NCBI RefSeq assembly: GCF_009208565.1
Contig: NZ_WFLK01000009.1
Location: forward strand, 182,838-246,837
DNA from: Janthinobacterium aquaticum
GTDB lineage: Bacteria > Pseudomonadota > Gammaproteobacteria > Burkholderiales > Burkholderiaceae_D
Reading direction: 5' to 3'
Length of the DNA: 64,000 nt
Both the position numbers and the translations under genes were made by a program. The notes beneath the pieces are model-generated. The model was not told the origin of the DNA. It made no database searches and was given only the letters and a program-made list of their open reading frames with translations. Within the stretch, counting starts at the first letter, position 1. Every line of letters starts with the position of its first letter. Positions 9,392 through 18,182 of this stretch are shown here, one piece after another.

Positions 9392-11536
9392 ATGTCCGAT
9401 ACACCAATTACCTTATTTTCCGACCTCAACCTGAGCGAGGCGCTGGTGCGCGCGCTCAAGGATGTCGGTTACGAAGCGCCGTCGCCTATCCAGGCCGCGA
9501 CGATTCCATTGCTGCTAGCTAACCGCGACGTACTGGGCCAGGCGCAGACAGGCACCGGTAAAACCGCTGCTTTTGCCTTGCCGATCCTGTCGCGCATCGA
9601 TCTGAAACAAAGCTCACCCCAAGCCCTGGTACTGGCGCCGACGCGCGAACTGGCGATCCAGGTCGCCGAAGCCTTCCAGGTATATGCCGCGCATATTCCT
9701 GGCTTCCATGTGCTGCCGATCTACGGCGGCCAAAGCTATGGCCCGCAGCTGTCGGCATTGCGCCGCGGCGTGCATGTCGTGGTCGGTACGCCAGGGCGCG
9801 TGATCGACCATCTGGACAAAGGCTCGCTTGACCTGTCCAAACTGAAAACGCTGGTGCTCGACGAAGCCGATGAAATGCTGCGCATGGGCTTTATCGACGA
9901 TGTCGAACGCATCTTGCAGGAAACCCCTGAAGGCCACCAGACAGCGCTGTTCTCGGCCACCATGCCGTCGGTTATCAAGCGCATCGCCACCACCTACCTG
10001 GACAAACCGGCCGAAGTTACGGTGGCTGCCAAGACCGGTACGGCCGACAATATCCGCCAGCGCTACTGGCTGGTATCGGGCATGCACAAGCTCGACGCGC
10101 TGACCCGCATCCTGGAAGCGGAAGTGTTTGACGGCATGATCATCTTTGCCCGCACCAAGCTCGGTACGGAAGAGCTGGCCGGCAAGCTGCAGGCACGTGG
10201 TTTCTCGGCTGCCGCCATCAATGGCGATATCCAGCAGGCACAGCGCGAGCGCACCATCCAGCAACTGAAAGACGGCAAGATCGACATCCTGGTGGCGACT
10301 GACGTGGCCGCCCGTGGCCTCGACGTCGAGCGCATCAGCCACGTGGTCAACTACGATGTGCCGCACGATCCGGAAAGCTATACCCACCGTATCGGCCGCA
10401 CCGGCCGCGCCGGGCGCAGCGGCGAGGCGATCCTGTTCATTACGCCGCGTGAAAAGAACTTGTTGAAAGCAATCGAACGCTCGACCCGCCAGCCGATCGG
10501 CATGCTTGAACTGCCGACCATCCAGGCCGTCAACGATGTGCGTATCGCCAAGTTCAAGGACCAGATCACCGAAACGCTGGCGCTGGGCGAACTTGAACAG
10601 TTCCAGTCGCTGATCGAAGACTACGAGCGCGAACAGAATATTCCGGCGATTGAAATCGCTGCCGCGCTGGCCAAGATGGCGCGCGGGAATGTACCGCTGC
10701 TGCTCGACAAGAAACAGCGCGAGCAATCGACCTGGCAGGACGAGCGTCCGGCGCGCCAGGACCGCTTTGAGCGCAACGACCGCCCGGAACGTGGCGACCG
10801 TTTTGACCGCAATGACCGTTTCGAGCGCAGCGAGCGCCCGGCCTTCCCGAAAAAGGAACGCATCGTGCGTCCGGCCGACGCCGGCATGCAGACCTTCCGT
10901 ATCGAAGTGGGCCATCAGCACGGCGTCAAGCCGGGCAATATCGTTGGCGCGATCGCCAACGAAGCGGGACTCGATTCCAAGCATATCGGCCGCATTGAAA
11001 TCTACGACGACTACAGCGTACTGGACCTGCCGGACAGCATGCCGAAAGAGCTGCTCGACCAGCTCAAAGGCGTGTGGGTCGCCGGCCAGCAGCTGCGCAT
11101 CAGCCGCGACGGCGATGCCCCTGACCTGGCACCGGCTGGCGCACCACGCAAGCAGGCTGCCAAGGCAGCACCCGAGGCGTCGTTCAGTGCCCCGGCTGCC
11201 AGCGACGCGCCGCGCGCGCCGAAAAAGGAACGTGGCCGTCCTGCATTCACGACCTACCGCATTGAAGTCGGCCGTGAGCACGCTGTTACGCCGAGCAATA
11301 TCGTTGGTGCGATTGCCAATGAAGCAAACCTGGAAGCCAAGCATATCGGCCGCATCGATATCTTTGACAATCACAGTGTGCTCGATCTGCCGGAAGGCAT
11401 GCCGCCGGAAATCCTCGATCACCTGAAAACGGTATGGGTGGCTGGCCAGCAGCTGCGCATTACGCTCGACGACGGCAGCACCGAGCGCAAACCGCCTCCG
11501 CCACGGCCGAAAGCGCCGCGCAAGACCTACAAATAA
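9392..11536 (+). CDS. DEAD-box RNA helicase (DeaD/CsdA-like) with two tandem DbpA-type RNA-binding domains
   Basis: The 714-residue protein shows all helicase motifs: 'AQTGTGKT' (51-58), 'PTREL' (83-87), 'DEAD' (157-160), 'SAT' (188-190), 'ATDVAARGLD' (302-311) and 'HRIGRTGRAG' (332-341). A basic Arg/Asp-rich linker (about 450-490) leads to a DbpA-like domain at 501-571. A second copy at 621-691 is identical at about 51 of 71 positions. CsdA/DeaD acts in cold-adapted mRNA decay and 50S assembly; the usual architecture has one such domain. The start is uncertain between the ATG at 9392 and a GTG at 9380; neither has a strong ribosome site. The 221-base upstream region could be a long 5' leader, as in cold-shock genes. 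Confidence 0.92.
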   Translation: MSDTPITLFSDLNLSEALVRALKDVGYEAPSPIQAATIPLLLANRDVLGQAQTGTGKTAAFALPILSRIDLKQSSPQALVLAPTRELAIQVAEAFQVYAAHIPGFHVLPIYGGQSYGPQLSALRRGVHVVVGTPGRVIDHLDKGSLDLSKLKTLVLDEADEMLRMGFIDDVERILQETPEGHQTALFSATMPSVIKRIATTYLDKPAEVTVAAKTGTADNIRQRYWLVSGMHKLDALTRILEAEVFDGMIIFARTKLGTEELAGKLQARGFSAAAINGDIQQAQRERTIQQLKDGKIDILVATDVAARGLDVERISHVVNYDVPHDPESYTHRIGRTGRAGRSGEAILFITPREKNLLKAIERSTRQPIGMLELPTIQAVNDVRIAKFKDQITETLALGELEQFQSLIEDYEREQNIPAIEIAAALAKMARGNVPLLLDKKQREQSTWQDERPARQDRFERNDRPERGDRFDRNDRFERSERPAFPKKERIVRPADAGMQTFRIEVGHQHGVKPGNIVGAIANEAGLDSKHIGRIEIYDDYSVLDLPDSMPKELLDQLKGVWVAGQQLRISRDGDAPDLAPAGAPRKQAAKAAPEASFSAPAASDAPRAPKKERGRPAFTTYRIEVGREHAVTPSNIVGAIANEANLEAKHIGRIDIFDNHSVLDLPEGMPPEILDHLKTVWVAGQQLRITLDDGSTERKPPPPRPKAPRKTYK

Positions 11537-11556
11537 AAACGGGTCGGTAACAATTG

Positions 11557-11582
11557 AAAAAGCGCCTTCGGGCGCTTTTTTT
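11557..11582 (+). terminator. Rho-independent terminator of the helicase gene
   Basis: A 10-base stem (11557-11566 with 11571-11580) around a TTCG tetraloop runs into a T tract, 20 bases after the helicase stop codon. Confidence 0.92.
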
Positions 11583-11759
11583 ATGATTATAAAAAACAAA
11601 TAAATTGCCATTATTAAAATTATTATTAAATAATTTAATGGTGATTATTGTATTTTTTTGATGTTGCTCATTAATCCCTGGCGATATGTCCTGCCACATT
11701 GATGTGGTATATTGTTTTTATAATTTTATTATGCTAATTAAAAAAACAAGGGGATGGTA
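11583..11759 (+). promoter_or_regulatory. AT-rich promoter region of the chemoreceptor gene
   Basis: This interval is strikingly AT-rich compared with both neighbours. It contains a perfect 6-base palindrome arm pair, CCACAT/ATGTGG, at 11694-11707, and AAGGGG at 11748-11753 as ribosome site. I see no convincing sigma-28 promoter. The palindrome could be an operator; this is inference. Confidence 0.4.
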
Positions 11760-13400
11760 ATGCGGTTGAATACACCAGTCACGCAGCAGGAATATGTGCT
11801 GAATGACGGCATGACGATTGTTTCCACCACGGATTTGCAGGGGAACATTAATTACGCGAATCAGTATTTTATTGAGGTCAGCGGTTTCTCCGAATCTGAA
11901 TTGCTGGGTGCGCCACAAAATATCCTGCGTCATCCCGATATGCCCGCCGAGGCGTTTGCCGACCTGTGGGACACTATCAAGACCGGCATGCCGTGGACCG
12001 GCATGGTCAAGAACCGCTGCAAGAACGGCGACTTTTACTGGGTGCTGGCCAATATCACACCCGTGATTGAAAACGGCCGCCCGATCGGTTATATGTCGGT
12101 GCGCACCAAGCCCACGCGCGAGCAGGTCGCCGAGGCAAGCGCGCTGTATCAAAGCTTCAAGGACGGCAACAGCGCACGCCTGGCGATCCGCCATGGCCGT
12201 GTGGTCGGGCAGGGCTGGACCGCCAAGCTGGCTGCCTTGCGCAAGCTGAGCCTGGCGCAGGACATTGCCTTTCACGCTGTGCTGTTTTGCGCCATCGTGG
12301 CCATGCTGGGCGCAGCCGTATGGGGCATCGATGGCAATACCAGCACGGTTACCCGCGCCTGGCTGAGCGGTGCGGCCGCCGTGGCGGTAGCGCTGATGCT
12401 GACCTTCTGGGCACATTTGCACACTTCGCTTGCCGTGCCGCTCAACGACGCCGTCAAGGTGGCGCGCAAGATGGCCGGCGGCGACCTGACGGGTGTGATT
12501 GAAAAAGTACGCGACGACGATATGGGCGAACTGATGTCGGCGCTGCGCCAGACCAATATCAATCTGCATAGCATTATTGGCGATGTGCGCGCCAATTTCG
12601 AGGATATCCGCGTGACCACGTCCGAGATCGCGACCGGAAATATGGACCTGTCGAGCCGTACCGAATCGCAGGCGTCGAGCCTGGAGCAGACGGCCGCCAG
12701 CATGGAGCAGTTGACGTCCACTGTGCAGAACAGCGCCGATCATGTGGACACTGCCAACAAGCTTGCCGCGCAGGCGTCCAGCGTGGCGGCCAGGGGCGGC
12801 ACCATCGTCACGGAAGTGGTGACGACGATGGACGAGATCAGTAGCAGCTCGCGCAAGATTCTCGATATTATTGGCCTGATCGACGGGATTGCCTTCCAGA
12901 CCAATATCCTGGCGCTGAACGCGGCCGTGGAAGCGGCGCGCGCCGGCGAGCACGGCCGTGGTTTTGCGGTAGTGGCCGGCGAGGTGCGCAGCCTGGCACA
13001 GCGCTCGGCCACAGCCGCCAAGGAGGTCAAGCAACTGATCGACCATTCGCTGGCCACCGTCAACGCCGGCACCGCGCTGACCAGCAACGCTGGCGCCACC
13101 ATGACCGAAGTGATCGCCTCGGTAGCGCGCGTGACGGAAGTGATGGACGAGATCTCCTCGACCACGCGCGAGCAGAACCAGGGCATCGGCCAGGTCAATC
13201 AGGCGGTGATCCAGATGGACGGCATCACCCAGCAAAACGCCGCACTGGTCGAACAGGCCGCCGCCGCCGCGTCCAGCCTCGCGCAGCGCACCGACAGCGT
13301 GGCCAAGTCGATCAGCATCTTCAAGCTCAAGCCGTCGCCCAAGCGCGCCAGCGGAAAATCGGGGTCAGGTCGGCCAATGCTACACAAGCTCATCAGTTGA
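11760..13400 (+). CDS. PAS-domain methyl-accepting chemotaxis protein (Aer-like)
   Basis: The 546-residue receptor has an N-terminal PAS domain (about 10-115, 'NYANQYFIEVSGFSESELLG', 'WTGMVKNRCKNGDFYWV') typical of Aer-type redox sensing. Two membrane segments (about 168-190 and 200-222), a HAMP segment (about 222-275) and the signalling coiled coil (about 295-520) follow; the hairpin tip is 'DGIAFQTNILALNAAVEAA'. It lacks a periplasmic ligand domain, so it senses from the cytoplasm, probably via a flavin. I chose the second ATG (11760) because AAGGGG is better spaced. The last 13 or so residues are encoded by an inverted repeat starting at 13361, so the native C-terminus seems replaced; no CheR-binding pentapeptide remains. 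Confidence 0.9.
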   Translation: MRLNTPVTQQEYVLNDGMTIVSTTDLQGNINYANQYFIEVSGFSESELLGAPQNILRHPDMPAEAFADLWDTIKTGMPWTGMVKNRCKNGDFYWVLANITPVIENGRPIGYMSVRTKPTREQVAEASALYQSFKDGNSARLAIRHGRVVGQGWTAKLAALRKLSLAQDIAFHAVLFCAIVAMLGAAVWGIDGNTSTVTRAWLSGAAAVAVALMLTFWAHLHTSLAVPLNDAVKVARKMAGGDLTGVIEKVRDDDMGELMSALRQTNINLHSIIGDVRANFEDIRVTTSEIATGNMDLSSRTESQASSLEQTAASMEQLTSTVQNSADHVDTANKLAAQASSVAARGGTIVTEVVTTMDEISSSSRKILDIIGLIDGIAFQTNILALNAAVEAARAGEHGRGFAVVAGEVRSLAQRSATAAKEVKQLIDHSLATVNAGTALTSNAGATMTEVIASVARVTEVMDEISSTTREQNQGIGQVNQAVIQMDGITQQNAALVEQAAAAASSLAQRTDSVAKSISIFKLKPSPKRASGKSGSGRPMLHKLIS

Positions 13401-13469
13401 GCTGAAAGCTTTCATCGGTTGGCTTGCCTGCCAAGGCTGAGGCCGTGTAGCAATGGCCGACCTGACCCC
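13361..13469. repeat. inverted repeat with 25-base arms, overlapping the end of the chemoreceptor gene
   Basis: The left arm 13361-13385 and right arm 13445-13469 are reverse complements with one mismatch; both carry the core GGGGTCAGGTCGGCCA. About 59 bases separate them. The left arm lies inside the chemoreceptor reading frame and supplies its final codons. I take it for a dispersed REP-like element of this bacterial family; only this copy is in the window. Confidence 0.75.
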
Positions 13470-13480
13470 GGTATTGCGGA

Positions 13481-13783
13481 CTACTTCACCCGATACACCG
13501 CGCCGCTGCGCACCTTGCGGACCAGCCCGTCCGGGCCGAACCAGATGACATACTCGCCCTGCACGCCGCTGGCGTCGGGGTAGGTATACATCCATACGCT
13601 GTTGCCGTTGTCAAAACGAATCGCTGTACTCTCGCCCAATGTGGCGCGCACCAGTTCCTGGCTGCTGCCAACCTGTACTGTCTGCGACAGGGTCGCGTAG
13701 GGGACGTCCTTGCTGGCCTGCAGCGCGCGCGTGCCTGAGCAGGCGGCCAGCGCCAGCAGGATGGGCGTCATCAGCCATCTCAT
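13481..13783 (-). CDS. small outer-membrane-type lipoprotein, BamE/SmpA-like fold
   Basis: The 100-residue precursor has a lipobox 'LALAAC' with Cys15, so a mature lipoprotein of 86 residues is expected. The remainder ('VQVGSSQELVRATLGESTAIRFDNGNSVWMY') fits the pattern of BamE/SmpA-like small lipoproteins, where a 'G.s...v...lG.P' segment precedes aromatic strands. It is too divergent to call BamE itself. Its ATG overlaps the stop of the upstream exported protein by four bases (ATGA), so the two are translationally coupled. Confidence 0.65.
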   Translation of the reverse strand: MRWLMTPILLALAACSGTRALQASKDVPYATLSQTVQVGSSQELVRATLGESTAIRFDNGNSVWMYTYPDASGVQGEYVIWFGPDGLVRKVRSGAVYRVK

Positions 13784-14589
13784 GGCGCCACCTCGCGCTT
13801 GTCGCCATCATCCATATAGTCAAATTCCAGCAGGGTATCGTCGGGCCAGCTGTTGTCCCACAGCGGCGCGTAGTAGCTGCGGTCGAGCAGCACCTGGCAG
13901 TCGCAATAAGGCAGCGAAGCGGGCGTCTGTTCGCCGCCGGCATACAGCATCTTGAACGGCAGATGGACTCGCCGCTCGCCATGCACCAGGGTCACGCCCA
14001 GCAGCGGCTTGTCGGTAAAGAACAGGTAGTTGCCGTCTGGCTGGGAGCAGACTTTATCGGTGCTGTAGAGCATGCTCGATAACCAGGAAATAATCGCCGG
14101 GTCGTTCGAGATCAGCCCGGAATCCATGCCGGCGCGGCATTCGAGGCGCAAATCGCCCAGGCGGCGCGTACCGGGCGGCAGGCCGGGGGTGATGACCTGC
14201 GCGCGCCAGCTCATGGAGCTGGCCTTGCGGTTGGCCAGCAGCACGGCGTCTTCGCGCAGTGCCTGCTCGTTGCGCACCGGGGCAAAACTGTTGTCTTCAG
14301 ACAGGGGCAGCGGCACGCTGACCGTGTCGCCGGCAATACGCAGCTTGACGCCCTGCATGTCGACGTCCGGCTGGCGCGGCAGCAGACGAAAACGCAGCAC
14401 GGCCTGCGGCGCCAGCGCATGGTCGCGCTCGAAGCGTTCCACGCCCTGCATCATCTTGCGATAGGACTTGTCGACCGGGTCGCGCGTGGCCCCCACTTTC
14501 ACCTGTTGCACGCTGCTCTCCTGCGCCAGCACAGCAGGGGCGGGGCTAAGCAGTAGCGCCAGCATCAGTAATGGAAGAAATAATCGCAT
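13780..14589 (-). CDS. hypothetical exported protein (269 aa)
   Basis: I do not recognise the family. A signal peptide is clear (about residues 1-22, 'LSPAPAVLAQE'). The mature part has six Cys-free beta-rich stretches, then cysteines at 'LECRAG', 'KVCSQPDG' and 'PYCDCQVLL', which suggests disulfide bonds in the periplasm. It is the third gene of the minus-strand run P450-MazG-this-lipoprotein and overlaps the lipoprotein by four bases. A joint envelope role of the last two products is inference. Confidence 0.6.
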   Translation of the reverse strand: MRLFLPLLMLALLLSPAPAVLAQESSVQQVKVGATRDPVDKSYRKMMQGVERFERDHALAPQAVLRFRLLPRQPDVDMQGVKLRIAGDTVSVPLPLSEDNSFAPVRNEQALREDAVLLANRKASSMSWRAQVITPGLPPGTRRLGDLRLECRAGMDSGLISNDPAIISWLSSMLYSTDKVCSQPDGNYLFFTDKPLLGVTLVHGERRVHLPFKMLYAGGEQTPASLPYCDCQVLLDRSYYAPLWDNSWPDDTLLEFDYMDDGDKREVAP

Positions 14590-14641
14590 GGCGCCATGCT
14601 ACTGCGTTCCCGGCAATGGCCTCGCACGGTTCAGTACCGGT

Positions 14642-14992
14642 TCAGTACTGTGTCGACTTGCGTGCGTCGCCGCGCACCTGATCGGCCGGATATTTTTCTG
14701 CGTTCAACAGCATTTTTTCCAGCACTGCCGCATGCAGGTCGACCCCGCTCTTGTCGGCCAGGCGCACCAGATACATCAGCACGTCGGCCAGTTCGTGGCG
14801 GATGCCGGTACGGGCCGCTTCAGTCAGTTCGGCATCGACGCCGGTGGCGAGCCACTGGTAATGCTCGACCAGTTCGGCTACTTCCACCGACAGCGCCATG
14901 GCCAGGTTCTTGGGCGTATGGAACTGGTCCCAGTCGCGTTCTTGCGCAAAGTCGCGCAGGCGCGCGCGGATATCAAGCAGGCTGTCAGTCAT
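14642..14992 (-). CDS. MazG-like nucleotide pyrophosphohydrolase
   Basis: The 116-residue protein has the all-alpha NTP pyrophosphatase signature: 'SVEVAELVEHYQW' (ExxE, about 35-47) and 'RHELADVLMYLVRLADKSGVD' (ExxD, about 65-85). These acidic residues bind magnesium. The sequence resembles the short dCTPase/RS21-C6 group, which hydrolyses non-canonical or excess dNTPs to dNMP and pyrophosphate. It starts 6 bases after the P450 stop codon and is probably in the same transcript. Confidence 0.85.
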   Translation of the reverse strand: MTDSLLDIRARLRDFAQERDWDQFHTPKNLAMALSVEVAELVEHYQWLATGVDAELTEAARTGIRHELADVLMYLVRLADKSGVDLHAAVLEKMLLNAEKYPADQVRGDARKSTQY

Positions 14993-14998
14993 GTCGGT

Positions 14999-16468
14999 TC
15001 AAATCAGCGATGGTATCACCAGCCGGCTGGCCAGCCGCATCGACAGGCCCACCGGCGACATCACGAATTGCAGCAGTTCGCGCGCCTCGCCGCCATCGGG
15101 CGTATCGACGCCGGCAATATCGAAACTGCCCAGCAGCATGGCCATCGCGATCTTGATTTCCAGTAGCGCCAGGTAGCGGCCCGGGCAGGTGCGCAGGCCG
15201 GCGCCGAATGGCAGCGACGCGCGTTTGTCATCGTGCTGTCCGCTGGACTCGAGCCAGCGTTCCGGACGAAACGCCTGTGGGTCGGCAAAATGCGATTCCG
15301 ACACGCTGTCATGGCGCAGCACGCACCATACCAGCGTGCCTTGCGGCACGGCCACATCGCCCACCACCGTATCGCGCAGTGCTTCAAGCGGCAGGAACGG
15401 TGCCACCGGTTTCAAACGCATCGCTTCGCTGGCGCAGGCGTTCAGATAGTCGAGGCTGTCCATCTGTTCGATCGAAAAGCTGGCCACGTCGGGCGCCACG
15501 CGCTGCACTTCCTCGCGCGCACGGGCCATCGCATCGGGATGGCGCTGCAGCAGATAGATCATCCAGGAAATCGTGTTGGCGGTGGTGTCTTCGCCGGCCA
15601 GCAGCATGGTCAGCACATTGCCGACCACGGCGCGGTTGTCGACGCCGCTGTCGGGCTGGTCGGCCGCCACAATCATCGCTTCGAGCAGGTTGGGCGGACG
15701 CGCGCGGCGCGCCTCATCCCGTGCCAGGCGCTCGCGTGCCTGCTGCACCAGCGTGGCCACGGCCGTATCGAGTGCGGCCACGTCGCGTTCAAGCCGGCGG
15801 TCCGATGGCAGCTTGACATAGCGCCAGTAGGGAATCATGGCAAAGCTGCGCCGCCCCACGGCGGGCAGGATGGCGTCCAGGTGGCGCTGTATCACGTCTT
15901 CGCCCGCTTCGAGCGTATTGACATCGCTGCCAAAGGCCAGTCCGGCAATGATATCGACCGTATAGCGTTTCAGATCGTCGTCGAGCGTAATGGCAGCGCC
16001 GTTTGCCGCAGCCTGCTGCCAGCGCCGCTGCAGCCGCTGCGCCACCGTCACCAGCGCCGGAAAGTAGGCCTTGACGGCGCCTGGCGCCAGGCCTGCCATC
16101 ACCATGCGGCGCTGGTTGCGCCACTCGGCCCCTTCGGCCAGGAACAGGCCGGGCGTGCCGCCCATCTCCTCGGACACGATATAGCTCGACAGCGGGCGGC
16201 GGAAACCGTCAGGCCGGTCGCGCATGACGTTTGATACCGCCTCGCTGTCGGCCACGATCAGCACCAGTGTGCGGCCAAACCAGGCGCGCATGAAGGGGCC
16301 GTAGCGGCGTACCCAGCCTTCCACGTCGCGGTGGATGCGCGGCACGCGCAGTTGCAGGCTGTTGCCCAGGATCGGCAGCGCGAACGGGCCGGGCAGCTGG
16401 CGAATCTGGCGCAGTTGGCGAAGTTGCCCAGTGGCAGCAGGGGCGGCAGTTTGGTCGAGTGGCGGCAT
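14999..16468 (-). CDS. cytochrome P450
   Basis: The 489-residue soluble P450 shows the oxygen-activation motif 'AGEDTT' (291-296), the ExxR pair Glu348/Arg351, 'FRPERW' (400-405) and the haem loop 'FGAGLRTCPG' (421-430) with Cys428 as haem ligand. There is no membrane anchor. Bacterial P450s hydroxylate fatty acids, terpenes or xenobiotics with electrons from ferredoxin or flavodoxin; no redox partner gene is adjacent, so the substrate is unknown. The ATG at 16468 follows a GGAG-type site. The reading frame stays open further upstream to 17638, but that part is antisense to the AraC gene. A divergent AraC regulator 111 bases away is a likely controller. Confidence 0.92.
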   Translation of the reverse strand: MPPLDQTAAPAATGQLRQLRQIRQLPGPFALPILGNSLQLRVPRIHRDVEGWVRRYGPFMRAWFGRTLVLIVADSEAVSNVMRDRPDGFRRPLSSYIVSEEMGGTPGLFLAEGAEWRNQRRMVMAGLAPGAVKAYFPALVTVAQRLQRRWQQAAANGAAITLDDDLKRYTVDIIAGLAFGSDVNTLEAGEDVIQRHLDAILPAVGRRSFAMIPYWRYVKLPSDRRLERDVAALDTAVATLVQQARERLARDEARRARPPNLLEAMIVAADQPDSGVDNRAVVGNVLTMLLAGEDTTANTISWMIYLLQRHPDAMARAREEVQRVAPDVASFSIEQMDSLDYLNACASEAMRLKPVAPFLPLEALRDTVVGDVAVPQGTLVWCVLRHDSVSESHFADPQAFRPERWLESSGQHDDKRASLPFGAGLRTCPGRYLALLEIKIAMAMLLGSFDIAGVDTPDGGEARELLQFVMSPVGLSMRLASRLVIPSLI

Positions 16469-16579
16469 GCAGGACTCCGTGGCAGGAATAATGGTGACAT
16501 GACTGTAGCGCCGTCTGCGCACCCTGTATTGAACGTATACGACATCGCGCAGGGAACAAAGTGCCGCTACAATCGAAGC

Positions 16580-17449
16580 ATGCCGACCAACAACCAAGCC
16601 GCAGCACGTCCGATCACGCGCCTGATTGCGCCGCGCCTGGCGCTGGCCTCGTGCGTGCGCGCCTTCCTGGTGCGCGACACCACCGGCTGCGCGCCGCTGA
16701 CGCCGGGACAAAGGCTGAACCGTTTCCCGGCCGCCCCCATGTGCAGTGTGGTCTGGACCATCTCGGGCGAGCTCGAGGCCGCAGCGCCTGGCCTGACGCT
16801 GGCTGACGTGCGCATGCCGTCTGTACTGTTCGGCGGGCCGCGTTCGCTGCCCTTGGTCAGCTACAATCCGGGCCCCGTGCACTCGTTCGTGCTGATGTTT
16901 TATCCGTCTGCACTGCATGCGCTGACCGGCATCGCCATGGGGCCGCTGCTCGACCAGTTCCAGCTGTTCGAGGTGCTGTTCGATGCCGAATGGCAAGCGC
17001 TGTCGCAAGCGGTGCTGGCTGCGCCTGACGATGAAGCGCGCGTGGCGCTGGTAGAGAGCTTTCTGGCACCACGCTGGCAGGTGGCGCGCCAGCGCGACGA
17101 TCAGCCCGCCAGCGCGATCCAGGACTGGGTACGCCGTCTCGGTGTGCAGGCCGCGTCGAATGGCCTGGCCAGCGGGGCGCGCAATATCGAGCGGCGCATC
17201 AAGGCCTGGGCCGGCCAGCCGATGCGCACCTTGCTGCGCATGCGCCGCGCCGAACAGCTGTTCCTCGACGAGCGCGACGCCATGCTCAAGGGAAATATCT
17301 CGTGGTCCGACATCGCCGCCCAGGGCGGTTATGCCGACCAGGCGCACTTTTGCCGCGAAGTGCGCGATATTACCGGCCTGAGCCCGACCGAACTGGCGCG
17401 TGCCAGCCGCGACGATGAAAGCTACTGGATCTACCGCATCTGGTCCTAG
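16580..17449 (+). CDS. AraC family transcriptional regulator
   Basis: The 289-residue protein has an effector-binding N-terminal half (about 1-190) and a C-terminal AraC helix-turn-helix pair (about 190-280) with 'SWSDIAAQGGYADQAHFCREVRDITGLSPTE'. The second helix motif is intact; the first ('NIERRIKAWAGQPMRTLLRMRRAEQ') is recognisable. It is divergent from the P450 gene and shares its 111-base promoter interval, so local control of the P450-MazG operon is likely by context only. The ligand is unknown. Confidence 0.85.
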   Translation: MPTNNQAAARPITRLIAPRLALASCVRAFLVRDTTGCAPLTPGQRLNRFPAAPMCSVVWTISGELEAAAPGLTLADVRMPSVLFGGPRSLPLVSYNPGPVHSFVLMFYPSALHALTGIAMGPLLDQFQLFEVLFDAEWQALSQAVLAAPDDEARVALVESFLAPRWQVARQRDDQPASAIQDWVRRLGVQAASNGLASGARNIERRIKAWAGQPMRTLLRMRRAEQLFLDERDAMLKGNISWSDIAAQGGYADQAHFCREVRDITGLSPTELARASRDDESYWIYRIWS

Positions 17450-17555
17450 GCGTACCCCCGCGCACGATAGCAATAGTGCTTGCATGGCATGAAAGGCAAC
17501 GGTATCGTCTCGATCAGCCAGGGCGTTGCGCCGTGGCATTTTTGGGGAGTCGCGC

Positions 17556-18173
17556 GTGACCAGTTTCCGCAACAATACCGACCGCCTGCTCGAGGTGCAC
17601 CTGCAAAATGAGAAAGTGCTGGCAATTGCCGGCGCCATGGTCGCCTACACGGGCAGCATCAAATTTGAAAAGTCCCTGCTGGGCGGCGAAGGCATCTTCG
17701 GCGCGCTCAAGCGCAAGGTCACCAACGAGGGCATGCAGCTGATGCAGACCTCGGGCACCGGCACCGTGTTCTTTGCCCAGGACGCTGCCGAGATCACCGT
17801 GCTGGCGCTGGCCGGCGAAAAGCTGACCATCGAGAGCAGCAGCTTGCTGGCCTATGACACCAGCCTGAAAACCGGCACCAGCTTTGCCGGGTTGCGCGGC
17901 GCAAGTTCAGGCCAGGGCCTGTTTTCCACCACCGTGGAAGGGCACGGCAATATTGCCGTCATTTCGCAGGGCAACCTGATCATGCTGGAAGTGACGCCGT
18001 CGACGCCGCTGCGGGTCGATCCGGACGCCTTTATCGGCTTCAAGGGCGATATCCGCCAGGAGTTCGTGTTCGACGTTAACTGGCGCACCATGATCGGCCA
18101 GAGTTCGGGCGAATCGTACCAGCATAAATTCACAGGCAACGGCGTGGTGTTTATCCAGCCGGCCGAACGTTAG
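17556..18173 (+). CDS. AIM24 family protein, paralogue 1
   Basis: The 205-residue protein starts at GTG 17556; GGGGAG at 17544-17549 decides this against an upstream TTG. It has the AIM24/TIGR00266 beta-rich fold: an N-terminal 'GAMVAYTGSIKFEKS', a middle 'SGTGTVFFAQDAAEITVLALAGEKLTIESSSLLAYD' and a C-terminal 'GQSSGESYQHKFTGNGVVFIQP'. AIM24 proteins are widespread, soluble and without known reaction; the yeast member is mitochondrial. It is the first of three tandem paralogues in one transcript; the next starts 9 bases downstream. Confidence 0.85.
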   Translation: MTSFRNNTDRLLEVHLQNEKVLAIAGAMVAYTGSIKFEKSLLGGEGIFGALKRKVTNEGMQLMQTSGTGTVFFAQDAAEITVLALAGEKLTIESSSLLAYDTSLKTGTSFAGLRGASSGQGLFSTTVEGHGNIAVISQGNLIMLEVTPSTPLRVDPDAFIGFKGDIRQEFVFDVNWRTMIGQSSGESYQHKFTGNGVVFIQPAER

Positions 18174-18182
18174 GAGCGCGCC

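Noticed and set aside
10741..10860. Short direct repeats (GACCG.TT.GA.CGC) as a CRISPR-like or tandem DNA repeat
   Set aside because: They encode the Arg/Asp-rich linker of the helicase; spacing follows codons, and there are no unique spacers.
9614..11611. 665-codon minus-strand frame opposite the helicase
   Set aside because: Antisense shadow of the DEAD-box gene; it also crosses the terminator and has no recognisable domain.
16469..17638. N-terminal extension of the P450 frame by 390 codons
   Set aside because: Antisense to the AraC gene; the P450 N-terminus is complete at 16468 with a ribosome site.
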